From positions 122,762-186,761 of the forward strand of contig JAPOTD010000007.1 in NCBI GenBank assembly GCA_026709365.1: DNA of 64,000 nt. The letters are read 5' to 3'. The first letter of the stretch is position 1, and the number at the start of each line of letters is the position of its first letter. The translations under genes and the position numbers were made by a program. This DNA comes from Gammaproteobacteria bacterium (GTDB taxonomy: Bacteria; Pseudomonadota; Gammaproteobacteria; Pseudomonadales; Azotimanducaceae). The notes under the pieces are model-generated. The model had not been told where the DNA came from. It ran no database searches and saw only the letters and a program-made list of their open reading frames with translations. Shown here piece by piece: positions 38,869 through 48,346 of the stretch.

Positions 38869-40446
38869 GTGCGCATCGGGGTCGATGTCGGCGGGACCAA
38901 CACGGATGCCGTCATCATGGATGGCGAGCGGGTCCTGACTACCCACAAAACACCCACCACGCCGAGGCTGGACGAGGGGATCGCAGCGGCGATAGGCGCC
39001 GTGCTGGCCGGGTCCGGCATCGACGCCGCCGACATCGATCAGGTCATGATCGGCACCACCCATTTCACCAATGCCTTCGTCGAGCGGCGCGGCCTGCTGC
39101 CGGTGGGCATTGTGCGCATCGCGCTGCCGTCGTCGCGGGGCGTGCTGCCGCTGAGCGACTGGCCCCAGGACATCGCCAAGGCGGTCGGCGGCCAGCACCA
39201 CTTGATTCGCGGCGGCTACCGGTTCGACGGACGCCTCGCTGACGAACTTGATGAGGACGCGGTGGCCAAGGCGGCGCGGGCGGTGCGCGATGCCGGGCTG
39301 CGGACGATGGCGATCACCGGCCTGTTCTCGCCGGTCAATGCGGAAATGGAGCTGCGCGCCCGGGAGATTGCGCTCAACGAGGCGCCGGACCTTGCGGTCA
39401 CCCTGTCCTCAAGGATCGGGCGCTTGGGCATCCTTGAGCGGGAGAACGCGGCGGTGATGAACGCAAGCCTTGCGGCGCTGTCCCGCGAAGTGGTCGGCGC
39501 GTTCGGCTCGGCGCTCAAGCGCCTGGGGATTTCAGCGCCGTTTTTCATCAGCCAGAACGACGGCACCTTGATGAGCGCGGCAACGGTCGAGCGCTACCCG
39601 GTGCTCACCTTCGCCTCCGGGCCAACCAACAGCATGCGCGGCGCCGCTTACCTTTCGGGGCTGAAGGATGCGCTCATCGTCGATGTCGGCGGCACGACCA
39701 CGGACATCGGCATGCTGGTGCACGGCTTTCCGCGCGAGTCGTCGCTGACGGTGCGGATTGGCGGAGTGCGCACCAACTTCAGGATGCCAGACGTGCTCGC
39801 GCTGGGCCTTGGCGGCGGCTCCCTGGTCAAGGCGACGGGGCCGGACCTCCGCATCGGCCCCGAATCCCTGGGCTATCGGCTCACCGAAAAGGCGCTGGCG
39901 TTCGGCGGCCAGACGCTCTGCGCCACGGATTTGGCTCTCGCCGGCGGCTACGCGAACGTCGGTGACCGCTCCCGGGTTGCGTCGCTGCCGGCATCCCTGG
40001 TGAAGGCTGGCGTCGAGCGCATTCACGAAACCCTCGCCAACGGCGTCGACCGGATGAAGACCAACGCGGAGCCGGTGCCTCTGGTGCTGGTCGGCGGCGG
40101 CTCGGTGCTGATCCGGGACGACATTCCAGGCACCTCGCAGACCATCATCCCGGACCACGCGGGCGTCGCCAATGCCATTGGCGCCTCCATTGCCCAAGTC
40201 AGCGGCGAGACCGATCGAGTCTTCGCCTATGACGCAACCGGGCGCGAGGCGGCCTTGGAGACCGCCATCGGGGAGGCCCGGGCGCAGGCCGTGGAGTTGG
40301 GTGCCGATGCCGATTCGCTGGAATTGCTGGACGTGGAGGAGACGCCGCTGGCCTACATGCCCGGCGGGGCGGTGCGCATTCGCGTCAAGGTGGCCGCCGA
40401 CTTGGCCGGCGCCGTTCGTCGAACATCCCTCCGATGCGAACAATAG
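38869..40446 (+). CDS. Short HyuA-type hydantoinase/oxoprolinase-family protein
   Basis: A 525-residue ASKHA-fold protein of the hydantoinase A/oxoprolinase family. Nucleotide-binding motifs are RIGVDVGGTNTDAV at the N-terminus, LIVDVGGTTTDIGML near residue 273 and LVLVGGGSVLI near 408. It is shorter than ATP-dependent HyuA or 5-oxoprolinase A (near 690) and belongs to the subtype paired with DUF917 proteins. The start GTG 38869 has GGGAGG 7 nt upstream and begins family sequence; ATGs at 38848 and 38854 are alternatives. It overlaps the region before DUF917, so the two are cotranscribed. Likely role: ATP-dependent ring opening or activation of a hydantoin-like substrate. Confidence 0.85.
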   Translation: MRIGVDVGGTNTDAVIMDGERVLTTHKTPTTPRLDEGIAAAIGAVLAGSGIDAADIDQVMIGTTHFTNAFVERRGLLPVGIVRIALPSSRGVLPLSDWPQDIAKAVGGQHHLIRGGYRFDGRLADELDEDAVAKAARAVRDAGLRTMAITGLFSPVNAEMELRAREIALNEAPDLAVTLSSRIGRLGILERENAAVMNASLAALSREVVGAFGSALKRLGISAPFFISQNDGTLMSAATVERYPVLTFASGPTNSMRGAAYLSGLKDALIVDVGGTTTDIGMLVHGFPRESSLTVRIGGVRTNFRMPDVLALGLGGGSLVKATGPDLRIGPESLGYRLTEKALAFGGQTLCATDLALAGGYANVGDRSRVASLPASLVKAGVERIHETLANGVDRMKTNAEPVPLVLVGGGSVLIRDDIPGTSQTIIPDHAGVANAIGASIAQVSGETDRVFAYDATGREAALETAIGEARAQAVELGADADSLELLDVEETPLAYMPGGAVRIRVKVAADLAGAVRRTSLRCEQ

Positions 40447-40457
40447 GATGCCGACTC

Positions 40458-41549
40458 ATGGGGATTGAGGCGGGCGACCTAACGCACATCGCGACCGGCG
40501 CCGCCTTCCTCGGCACCGGCGGGGGCGGCGATCCCTATGTGGGGCGGCTGCTGGCCATGAACGCGGTGGAGCAGTTCGGGATGCCAAGCATCGTTGATGC
40601 CGACGCGCTGCCCGACGACGCCCAAGTGTTCACCATCGCCATGCTGGGCGTGCCGACCGTGCTCGGCGAGAAGGCCGCCTGCGGCGACGAAGTGGACTTG
40701 GCGGTCAAGCGCCTGGAGCAGCGGCTGGGACGCCGGGCCGACGCCTTGGTCGGCATCGAAATCGGCGGCATCAACTCCCTGCTGCCGGTGATGGCCGCGG
40801 CCCGGCTTGGGCTGCCTCTGGTCGATGCGGACGGCATGGGCCGCGCGTTCCCCGAATTGCAGATGACCACGTTCAACGTCGGCGGCCTGTCCTGCACGCC
40901 GCTGGCCATGACGGATGACCACCTCACTTCCGTGATCGTTGACGCAGGCGATGCGAAGTCCGCCGAAGACCTGGTTCGGGCCACCTCCGTGCAGCTGGGC
41001 TGCAGCGTCGCGCTGTCGAGCTACCCCATGTCCGGGCGCGACCTGAAGCGCACCGCCGTCAAGGGCACCCTGACCTTGGCGCGCGGCATCGGGCAGGCCA
41101 TTGCCGAAGGCCGCCACGCTGGGGATCCGGTGCAGGCGCTCGTCAACTACCTGCGCGCGACGCCCTACTACAGCCAATGCCGGGTTCTTTTCGACGGCAA
41201 GGTGATTGACATACGCCGCGAAACGAAGCTCGGCTTCTCGATCGGGCACTGCAAGCTGGCGGCGCTCGACGGCTCGGTTTCCGCAATGGAGATTTCCTTT
41301 CAGAACGAGCACCTCATCGCCCGCCAGGATGGCCGCGTCAAGGCGGTGGTGCCGGACCTGATCTGCTTGGTGGATCGGGAAACGGCGGAGCCGATCCCGG
41401 TGGAGCGGGTGAAGTACGGCCAGCGGCTCAAGGTGATCGCCACCAGCGCTGCGCCAATCATGCGAACCCCCGAGGCGCTGGCCATGTTCGGCCCCCAAGC
41501 CTTCGGGCTGGACGAGCCCTTCGTGCCCTTGGAGGACATCGACGGTTGA
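40458..41549 (+). CDS. DUF917 (S-methyl-thiohydantoin desulfurase-like) protein
   Basis: A 363-residue DUF917 protein. FLGTGGGGDPYVGRLL near residue 16 and GIEIGGINSLLPVMAAARL near 102 are family hallmarks. As I recall, Pfam renamed the two halves of this family after an S-methyl-thiohydantoin desulfurase, which would fit hydantoin chemistry; this should be checked. The ATG at 40458 is preferred to 40434 because it avoids overlap with the hyuA-like stop and has AGGA about 9 nt upstream. Pairing with a short HyuA is a known association. Confidence 0.85.
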   Translation: MGIEAGDLTHIATGAAFLGTGGGGDPYVGRLLAMNAVEQFGMPSIVDADALPDDAQVFTIAMLGVPTVLGEKAACGDEVDLAVKRLEQRLGRRADALVGIEIGGINSLLPVMAAARLGLPLVDADGMGRAFPELQMTTFNVGGLSCTPLAMTDDHLTSVIVDAGDAKSAEDLVRATSVQLGCSVALSSYPMSGRDLKRTAVKGTLTLARGIGQAIAEGRHAGDPVQALVNYLRATPYYSQCRVLFDGKVIDIRRETKLGFSIGHCKLAALDGSVSAMEISFQNEHLIARQDGRVKAVVPDLICLVDRETAEPIPVERVKYGQRLKVIATSAAPIMRTPEALAMFGPQAFGLDEPFVPLEDIDG

Positions 41550-41557
41550 GGAGGCAC

Positions 41558-41597
41558 CTACCCGAAAGCCCGGCCCGACCTACCCGGAACAGGTGTT
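41558..41597 (+). promoter_or_regulatory. Shared composite motif upstream of the TonB receptor gene
   Basis: CTACCC at 41558 and 41580 (22 bp apart) and CCTACCC-N4-CAGGTGTT ending at 41597, 67 bp before the receptor start. Order, spacing and box sequences match the hyuA upstream site at 38765-38804. An inverted CCTACC half-site occurs near 41617. Confidence 0.6.
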
Positions 41598-41664
41598 CTG
41601 CCTATGTTCGAGCATTGGTAGGTTCATGTTGGGGATTAGCACCGACAACCCGCCGGAGGGCGCC

Positions 41665-43905
41665 ATGATCAAGTCCATTCGCCAGGCCGCACTGCCAATC
41701 GGCACTTTAACCATCACTTTAACCATCCAGGCCTCGCCTGCGTTCGCCGCGCAGGCCCCAGGGGAGCCCCTCTTGGAGGAGATTGTCGTGACGGCGCAAA
41801 AGCGCGAGCAGGTCCTCTCCGATGTGGGAGTGGCGGTGACGGCGTTCACCGGGGAGGACGCGCGCCGGCTCGGCTTCTCGGATCCAGTCGATGTGGCGGC
41901 GCAGACCCCGAACCTGAACGTCAACAACACCTTTGGCCGAAGCCTCGCCAACGTCAGCATTCGCGGCATCGGCTTGAACGACTACGCCGTCAACAACAAC
42001 CCTGCGGCCGGCATCTACATCGACGACGTCTATCTGGTGTCGCCGGCGATGCTCAACTTCCAGCTTTTCGACTTGGAGGGCATCGAAGTGCTCAAAGGCC
42101 CCCAAGGCACCTTGTACGGCAAGAACACGACGGCCGGCACGGTCAAGTTCGCCAGCCGCAAGCCCGGGGATGAGGCCCAGGCCAACTTGGCCGTCGAGTA
42201 CGGCCGCAAGGACCGGCTGGTGGTCGAGGGCGCCGGCGGCGGGCAGGTGGCACCCGGCTTGGGCGTGCGGATTGCCGCGCAGACGGTTCAGCAGGGCGAG
42301 GGGTTTCAGACCAACCGGACAACCGGCGGCGATGTCGGCGAGATCGATCGCACGGCCTACCGCATCCTGGTGGACTGGCGCCCGTCGGAGGCCGTCGGGA
42401 TTCTCGCTACCCTCCACGGCGGCCAGGACCGCTCCGACCCGCCGCTGCTGAACGTGAACAACAGGCTCGATCCGTCCGACGACGCCTACTTTGAAGACGA
42501 GTTCAGCTCCGCCGCCGGCGGGCCGCTGCGCCAGGATGTGGAGAGCTTCGGCGGATCGCTGTCGATCGACTGGGCCGTCTCGGAGCATTGGACGATCGCC
42601 TCGGTGACGGGCTATGCGGACTTTTCCCGCTTCTATCAAGAGGACCGGGACGGTTCAGCGCTGGTCCACCTTGATGGCTTCTACGACAACGACATCGAGC
42701 AGTTCTCCCAGGAGCTGCGCGCCACCTACATCGACGACAGCCTGGTCCTGATCTTTGGCGCCTTCCTCGGTTGGGATGAGGTTGACACCCGAGATCAATT
42801 CGACTCCAAGGACCTGCTGCCCCAGTTTGGACTGGGCGGCTCAACGGCCGTGGGCAATTTCTACAGCCAGGAAACCGAGACCAAGGCGCTGTTCGGCCAC
42901 AGCGAGTGGCGGCTCAACGACGACTGGCGGCTGAACCTGGGGCTGCGCTACACCGACGACCGCAAGGATTTCTCCAACGCCTTCACCTTCGTCATCACGC
43001 CGGACCTGGCCACCGGGGGCGGCGCCCTGTGCCCGCTTCGCCCGGCTGGGGATCCCGCGGTTTTGCGCGTCTCCGACGGCATTCAAACCGGATGCTACCC
43101 GCCCGTGGAGAACGACTACCAAGTCAGCGACCTGTCCGGCAAGGCGGGCATCGACTACACCGGCATCGACGGCGCCCTGATCTACGCCAGCGTCAGCAAA
43201 GGCTTCAAGTCAGGCGGCTTCCAAGGCCAGTTGGCGTTCGACCCAGCCGATCTGGCCGGTTTCGAGGAGGAGACGCTCCTCGCCTACGAGATTGGCTTCA
43301 AGAGCCGGTTTGCCGAGCAGCGAGTGCGGCTGAACGGCGCGGCCTTCCTCTACGACTTCGAGGATCTGCAGTTCTACGGGCCCTTGTTCGATTCGCCCTT
43401 CGGGCCGCTCTTCGGCATCGCCAACGCCGGCAACGCCGAGATCCTGGGAGCGGAGCTGGAGTTGGTTTGGGTGGCGGTGGCCGGTCTGGACATCCACCTT
43501 GGCTTGGGGCTGCTGGACACCGAGTTGACCTCGTCCTTCCTGCCGGGCGTGGCCAAGGGCAGCGAGCTGCCCAACTCCCCCGAGGTCAACTTCAACGCCA
43601 GAATCAACTACGACTGGCGCTTCGGCGACGGCTTGGGCGGCAACTTCCTGTTGGCCGTCGCCTACAAGGACAAGGTCAGCTACGACATCGTCCGGCAGCC
43701 GCCGGAGACGCTTGAGGACGGCTACTGGCTCCTCAACGCGCGCGTTGGAGTTTCCGGCGCGAACGACGCATGGTCGCTTTACCTGTGGGGCCGGAATCTC
43801 ACCGACGAGCGATACCGGACCCAAGTGCTCACGAGCAGCGTCGGCTTCGGCGAGTCCTACGGCGAGCCGGCGACCTACGGCATTGGCCTGTCCTATGCGT
43901 GGTAG
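41665..43905 (+). CDS. TonB-dependent outer-membrane receptor
   Basis: A 746-residue receptor. The ATG at 41665 has GGAGGG 4-9 nt upstream and starts a signal peptide ending near PAFAAQ. A TonB box region (LEEIVVTAQKREQ) leads into the plug domain with SIRGIGLNDYAVNNNPA near residue 95 and VLKGPQGTLYGKNTTAGTV near 143. A 22-strand barrel follows and ends YGIGLSYAW, with the terminal aromatic typical of BAM substrates. It is of the large family used for siderophores and also organic substrates. Its place inside the hydantoin-type cluster and the shared upstream motif suggest it imports that cluster's substrate. Confidence 0.92.
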   Translation: MIKSIRQAALPIGTLTITLTIQASPAFAAQAPGEPLLEEIVVTAQKREQVLSDVGVAVTAFTGEDARRLGFSDPVDVAAQTPNLNVNNTFGRSLANVSIRGIGLNDYAVNNNPAAGIYIDDVYLVSPAMLNFQLFDLEGIEVLKGPQGTLYGKNTTAGTVKFASRKPGDEAQANLAVEYGRKDRLVVEGAGGGQVAPGLGVRIAAQTVQQGEGFQTNRTTGGDVGEIDRTAYRILVDWRPSEAVGILATLHGGQDRSDPPLLNVNNRLDPSDDAYFEDEFSSAAGGPLRQDVESFGGSLSIDWAVSEHWTIASVTGYADFSRFYQEDRDGSALVHLDGFYDNDIEQFSQELRATYIDDSLVLIFGAFLGWDEVDTRDQFDSKDLLPQFGLGGSTAVGNFYSQETETKALFGHSEWRLNDDWRLNLGLRYTDDRKDFSNAFTFVITPDLATGGGALCPLRPAGDPAVLRVSDGIQTGCYPPVENDYQVSDLSGKAGIDYTGIDGALIYASVSKGFKSGGFQGQLAFDPADLAGFEEETLLAYEIGFKSRFAEQRVRLNGAAFLYDFEDLQFYGPLFDSPFGPLFGIANAGNAEILGAELELVWVAVAGLDIHLGLGLLDTELTSSFLPGVAKGSELPNSPEVNFNARINYDWRFGDGLGGNFLLAVAYKDKVSYDIVRQPPETLEDGYWLLNARVGVSGANDAWSLYLWGRNLTDERYRTQVLTSSVGFGESYGEPATYGIGLSYAW

Positions 43906-43932
43906 GCGCGGGCGCATTCGGCAACAGGCGGC

Positions 43933-43951
43933 TCCAGCCGTTCCGGCTGGA
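43933..43951 (+). terminator. Hairpin between the receptor and racemase genes
   Basis: TCCAGCC-GTTCC-GGCTGGA is a perfect 7-bp stem with a 5-base loop, 27 bp after the receptor stop. No T-run follows, so it may attenuate or stabilise mRNA rather than terminate. Confidence 0.35.
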
Positions 43952-44024
43952 CGTCAATGCGGCGTTGCCGGAAGGCAGCTTTTTGAGAGCCTGCTCGGAA
44001 CGCAGCAAAGACCGGGAAAAGCAA

Positions 44025-44777
44025 ATGATCATTGAGCTGATCACGCCGATCGTCACCCGAGGGGTGCGCACCTTGGATGACGTCCGGCCCTTGGAACGAC
44101 CTGACTTGAAGATTGCCCACAGCCTGCTCGACCGTGGCCCGTCTTCCATCGAGTCCAGATTGGAAGAGGCCTTGGCCGTACCCGACACCGTTCGATTGGC
44201 CGTCGAAGCGCAAGCAAGAGGCGCCGACGCCATCGTGATCGATTGCATGGGAGACCCCGGTCTGCATGCCTGTCGGGAGATGGTGTCCATCCCGGTGCTG
44301 GGCGCTGGGCAGACCGCCATGCACCTGGCCAACATGCTTGGCAGCCAATTCGCGTTCATCACCGTGCTGGATCGCATCAAGCCTTTGGTGGACGATCTGG
44401 TCGCCACCTACGGCCTCGGCGAGAAATACGCCTCGTTCAAAGCCGTGGACATTCCCGTTCTGGACATCTCCCGCGATCCAAGCGCATTGAACGCGGCGCT
44501 GACGGAGCAGGCGATCATCGCCCTGGAGTCCGACGGCGCCGACATTGTCGTGCTGGGCTGCACCGGATTTCTGGGCTGTGCCCAGGCGATGCAGTCCGCG
44601 CTCCGGACGGCGGGCTTTGAGGTTCCGGTCATCGACCCGATTCCCGCCACGGTTTACATGGCGGAGGCGCTCATCAAGTCCGGGCTAAGCCAGAGCAAAC
44701 GCGCCTATCCGCATCCCGGCAAGAAGCCGATGGTCGGATATGAACTGCCGGATTGCGGCACGGAAGCCGCCAGCTAA
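44025..44777 (+). CDS. Aspartate/glutamate/hydantoin racemase-family protein
   Basis: A 250-residue protein with the two-cysteine racemase fold: IVIDCMGDPG near residue 72 and IVVLGCTGFLG near 178, as in HyuE hydantoin racemases. Start ATG 44025 follows GGGAAAA. In hydantoin pathways this enzyme equilibrates the two enantiomers before ring opening. It is the last gene of the 36023-44777 set. The reaction is inferred from family and context; aspartate racemase or maleate-isomerase-like activity remains possible. Confidence 0.82.
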   Translation: MIIELITPIVTRGVRTLDDVRPLERPDLKIAHSLLDRGPSSIESRLEEALAVPDTVRLAVEAQARGADAIVIDCMGDPGLHACREMVSIPVLGAGQTAMHLANMLGSQFAFITVLDRIKPLVDDLVATYGLGEKYASFKAVDIPVLDISRDPSALNAALTEQAIIALESDGADIVVLGCTGFLGCAQAMQSALRTAGFEVPVIDPIPATVYMAEALIKSGLSQSKRAYPHPGKKPMVGYELPDCGTEAAS

Positions 44778-44851
44778 CGAGTGGAACGCAGCCGGCTGCC
44801 GGCGGGTGGCCGTGTACCCCCGAGGTCGGGCTGCGGCGCCGCTGCGGTCAA

Positions 44852-47800
44852 TCAGGCCACTTCTTCAGCTTTCAGGTTGATCTTTGGGTTGACGTCCGGT
44901 TCGACGATTCGCACGGGGTCGGCGGCGCCCTTGCCGGCAAACGCCCGCAGCAGCCGGTCGCGCCGCTCGTCGAGCTTGGCGCGGTTGGCGTCCTTGACGT
45001 GCCCGAAGCCGCGCAGTTGCAGGGGCAGTTGGGCCAACTCCACGGCCCGCTCATAGTTGGCGTTGGTCAGACGCGGCAAAAGCCCCTCGATCAGCGTTCG
45101 GTAGTGGTCGATGTCGCGCCTCTCCCGTTGCCGCTCCTTGGTGCGCCTGAACGGATCCCATGCCGTGCCGCGCAGGAAGCGCAGCTTGGCCAGCACCGGG
45201 AACAGCTTCAACGTCCAACCGGGAAAGGCCCGCTTCAGCGGCCGGCCCGTGGCGGGGTCGCGCTTGGCCAGCAGCGGCGGCGCCAGGTGCAGGCGCAGGC
45301 GGTAGTTGCCGCTGAACTGCGCCTTGAGTTGGCGCCTGAATTCGCCGTCGCTGTACAGCCGGGCGACTTCGTACTCGTCCTTGTAGGCCATCAGCTTGTG
45401 CAGGCTCGCAGCGACGGATCGGGTCAGGCGCTGCTCGGGGCGGGCGTCGTGCTGGCGCACCTGATCGACGAATTCGGCGTAGGCTTGCGCGTAGGCGGCG
45501 TCCTGATAGGCGGCAAGACGGTGGCGGCGGTCCGCAATCAGGGCTTCCAGCGAGCGGGCGGGGCGCTTGGCCGGTTCAGCTCGGCGCAGGGCGGCCCGCC
45601 GCCCGCACAGGAAAGCCTGCTTGTTGGCTTGCACCGCAACCCCGTTGATCTCGATGGCCCTCTCCAAGGCCGCCCGGCCAACCGGCACCAAGCCCTGCTG
45701 CCAAGCAAAGCCGAGCAGCAGCAGGTTGGCGGCGATGGCGTCGCCGAGCCGTTCCGCAGCGATTGCAGTGGCATCGATGAAGCGGCAGGACGAAGCGCCC
45801 ACCTCATCGTGAATGGTCCGCTGCATGGCCTCGGTGTGCAAGTCAAGGTCCGGGTCGAGCACGAATGCGGCGGTGGACTGCTCGGCGCAGTTGACGATGG
45901 CCGAAGTGCGCCCGGGGTCAACCTTGGCCAAGGCGTCAAAGCTGGCCGATACGGCCAGGTCGCCGCCGAGCAGCAGGTCGGCTTGGCCGGCAGGCACCCG
46001 GGCCACCTTGATGGCGTCCTGGTCGGGAGCGATGCGCAAGTGGCTGATCACCGCGCCGAACTTCTGCGCCAAGCCGGTTTGGTTCAGCGTCGCGCAGCCC
46101 TTCCCCTCAAGGTGCGCCGCCATGGCGACGAGGGCGGTCAGGGTCACGACGCCGGAGCCGCCGACGCCGGTCAGCACCGCGTTCCAAGGCTGGTGCAGGG
46201 CTGGCAGGCGCGGTTCCGGCAGCGCCTCGAATGGCTGGTCCGCCGCTGGCTCCCGTTTGGCCAGCGCCCCGCCATGCACCGTGACGAAGCTGGGACAGAA
46301 TCCGTTCAGGCAGCTGAAGTCCTTGTTGCAGGCGCTCTGATCGATGCGCCGCTTGCGGCCGAGCTCGGTTTCGCTGGGCACCACCGACAGGCAGTTGGAC
46401 GCTGCGCCGCAGTCGCCGCAGCCCTCGCAAACCGCTGCATTGATGAAGGCGCGCACCGGCGGGTCCGGCACCAGCCCCCGCTTGCGCCGCCGGCGACGCT
46501 CGGCGGCGCAGGGTTGGGCATGGACCATCACCGACACGCCTGGCCAGGACCGCAACTCCCGCTGCACGTTGTCCAAATCGCGGCGATCGTGGATGCTCCC
46601 TACAGGGGCGTTCTCCAATCGGCCCCGCCAGACCTTCGGGTCGTCGCAGACCACGGCAATGCGCTTGACGCCCTCGGCGTCCAGCTGCCGCACCAAGGCG
46701 CTGATCGGGAGGCTTCCGTCAATGGGCTGTCCGCCGGTCATGGCCACCGCTTCGTTGTAGAGGATCTTGAACGTGATGTTCACCCCGGCCGCCAAGGCGG
46801 CGCGGATCGCCAGCGAGCCGGAGTGGAAGTAGGTGCCGTCGCCCAGGTTCTGGAATACGTGCGGGGTGTGGCTGAACGGCGCTTGGCCAATCCAGGCCGC
46901 GCCTTCGCCGCCCATTTGGGTGTAGGTGTAGGTCGGCCGGTCCGCCATCCAAGTGGCCATGTAGTGGCAGCCAATGCCGCCCAGCGCGTGGCTGCCTTCC
47001 GGCACCCGGGTCGAGCTGTTGTGCGGGCATCCGGAGCAGAAGTGGGGCGCGCGCAGGGCTGCGGGGCGGGGCCGGGACAGGGAGCGCTCCTTGGCATCGA
47101 GGAAGTCCAGCCGGGCCTGGATGGCCTCGGAGTCGTGAAAGCGAGCCAAGCGGCGGGCGATGGCCCGGGCCACCAGCGCGGGTGTCAGTTCGCCGCTGCT
47201 CGGCACCAAATCCCGGCCCTGCTCGTCGAATTCGCCGACCACCCTGGGGCGGCTCGCCACGGGATGGTTGTAGAGCTGGCTGGTGAGTTGGTCCTCGATG
47301 ACCGGACGCTTCTCCTCCACCACCAGGATGTCCTCCAATCCCGTGGCGAACGCATGGGCGACGGTCGGCTCCAGCGGCCAACTCATGCCTACCTTGAGCA
47401 TGCGCAGGCCCAGTCCGCTGGCGGTGGCGGCATCAATGCCCAGATCCTCCAAGGCTTGCAGAACGTCCAGATAGGCCTTGCCGGTGGTGATGACGCCAAG
47501 TCGGGGTTCGGGGCTGTCCATGACGATGCGGTCCAGCCCGTTGGCGCGGACGAACGCCTGGGCGGTGGCCAGCTTGTGCCTGCTGAGCCTGAGTTCCTGC
47601 TCCGGAGCTTGGTCGGGCCAGCGGGCGTGCAGTCCGCCAGCCGGCCCCGCAAAGTCCTCCGGCAGGCAGGTGCGCACCCGACCGGGGTCGATGCGGGCCA
47701 CCATGGCGGCGTCCGCCGTTTCGGTGATGGCCTTAAGCCCCACCCAGCAGCCGCTGTAGCGGGACAAGGCCCAGCCGTGGATGCCGAAGTCCAGCAACTC

Positions 47801-48346
47801 CTGGACGTTGGCCGGATTGAGCACGGGCATGGACGTGCCGATGAAGATGTATTCCGATTGATGGGGCATGGTCGAGGACTTGCTGGCATGGTCGTCGCCC
47901 GCCACCGCCAGCACCCCGCCATGCCGGGCGGTGCCGCAGGCGTTGGCGTGGCGGAAGGCGTCAACGCTGCGATCCACCCCCGGCCCCTTGCCGTACCACA
48001 TGCCGAACACGCCGTCGAATTTGGGTTTGGCATGCAGTTCGATCTGCTGGCTCCCCCAGACCGCAGTGGCCGCCAGTTCCTCGTTCAGACCTGGGCTGAA
48101 CCGGACGTTGTGGCGTTCCAGCCAGGGTTTGGCCCGCCACAGGGCCTGATCCAGCCCGGCCAAGGGCGAGCCGCGATAGCCGGAAACCAACCCCGCCGTG
48201 TCGAGGCCCGCCAGAAGATCGCGCTGATGCTGCAGGATGGGCAGCCGCACCAAGGCCTCAATGCCCGTCAGATAAGCGTCGGTTGCAGGCAGGGCGTACT
48301 TGTCATCAAGCGAGACGGACCGCAGCGGGGATGATTGCTTCGCCAT
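44852..48346 (-). CDS. Indolepyruvate:ferredoxin oxidoreductase, fused large enzyme
   Basis: A 1164-residue enzyme that decarboxylates aryl- or 2-oxoacids to acyl-CoA with ferredoxin reduction. The alpha-like part is N-terminal (SGYRGSPLAGLDQALW near residue 55; VFGMWYGKGPGVDRS near 110). A thiamine diphosphate region (MGGEGAAWIGQAPFSHT) lies near 470, the 4Fe-4S cysteines in CEGCGDCG and CNKDFSCLNGFC near 635-680, and the gamma domain (VLTGVGGSGVVTL) near 720. Length is normal for the proteobacterial fused form. A divergent Lrp/AsnC gene probably regulates it, as is usual for amino-acid catabolism. Confidence 0.92.
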   Translation of the reverse strand: MAKQSSPLRSVSLDDKYALPATDAYLTGIEALVRLPILQHQRDLLAGLDTAGLVSGYRGSPLAGLDQALWRAKPWLERHNVRFSPGLNEELAATAVWGSQQIELHAKPKFDGVFGMWYGKGPGVDRSVDAFRHANACGTARHGGVLAVAGDDHASKSSTMPHQSEYIFIGTSMPVLNPANVQELLDFGIHGWALSRYSGCWVGLKAITETADAAMVARIDPGRVRTCLPEDFAGPAGGLHARWPDQAPEQELRLSRHKLATAQAFVRANGLDRIVMDSPEPRLGVITTGKAYLDVLQALEDLGIDAATASGLGLRMLKVGMSWPLEPTVAHAFATGLEDILVVEEKRPVIEDQLTSQLYNHPVASRPRVVGEFDEQGRDLVPSSGELTPALVARAIARRLARFHDSEAIQARLDFLDAKERSLSRPRPAALRAPHFCSGCPHNSSTRVPEGSHALGGIGCHYMATWMADRPTYTYTQMGGEGAAWIGQAPFSHTPHVFQNLGDGTYFHSGSLAIRAALAAGVNITFKILYNEAVAMTGGQPIDGSLPISALVRQLDAEGVKRIAVVCDDPKVWRGRLENAPVGSIHDRRDLDNVQRELRSWPGVSVMVHAQPCAAERRRRRKRGLVPDPPVRAFINAAVCEGCGDCGAASNCLSVVPSETELGRKRRIDQSACNKDFSCLNGFCPSFVTVHGGALAKREPAADQPFEALPEPRLPALHQPWNAVLTGVGGSGVVTLTALVAMAAHLEGKGCATLNQTGLAQKFGAVISHLRIAPDQDAIKVARVPAGQADLLLGGDLAVSASFDALAKVDPGRTSAIVNCAEQSTAAFVLDPDLDLHTEAMQRTIHDEVGASSCRFIDATAIAAERLGDAIAANLLLLGFAWQQGLVPVGRAALERAIEINGVAVQANKQAFLCGRRAALRRAEPAKRPARSLEALIADRRHRLAAYQDAAYAQAYAEFVDQVRQHDARPEQRLTRSVAASLHKLMAYKDEYEVARLYSDGEFRRQLKAQFSGNYRLRLHLAPPLLAKRDPATGRPLKRAFPGWTLKLFPVLAKLRFLRGTAWDPFRRTKERQRERRDIDHYRTLIEGLLPRLTNANYERAVELAQLPLQLRGFGHVKDANRAKLDERRDRLLRAFAGKGAADPVRIVEPDVNPKINLKAEEVA

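Noticed and set aside
43933..43951. A strong Rho-independent terminator after the receptor gene
   Set aside because: The stem is perfect but no T-run follows, so I list it only as a hairpin of uncertain role.
44753..48334. A 1193-codon open frame on the plus strand, antisense to the indolepyruvate oxidoreductase
   Set aside because: Its product is a low-complexity His/Gly/Gln/Arg-rich string with no family motif, as GC-rich antisense frames often are. The minus strand encodes a complete known enzyme.
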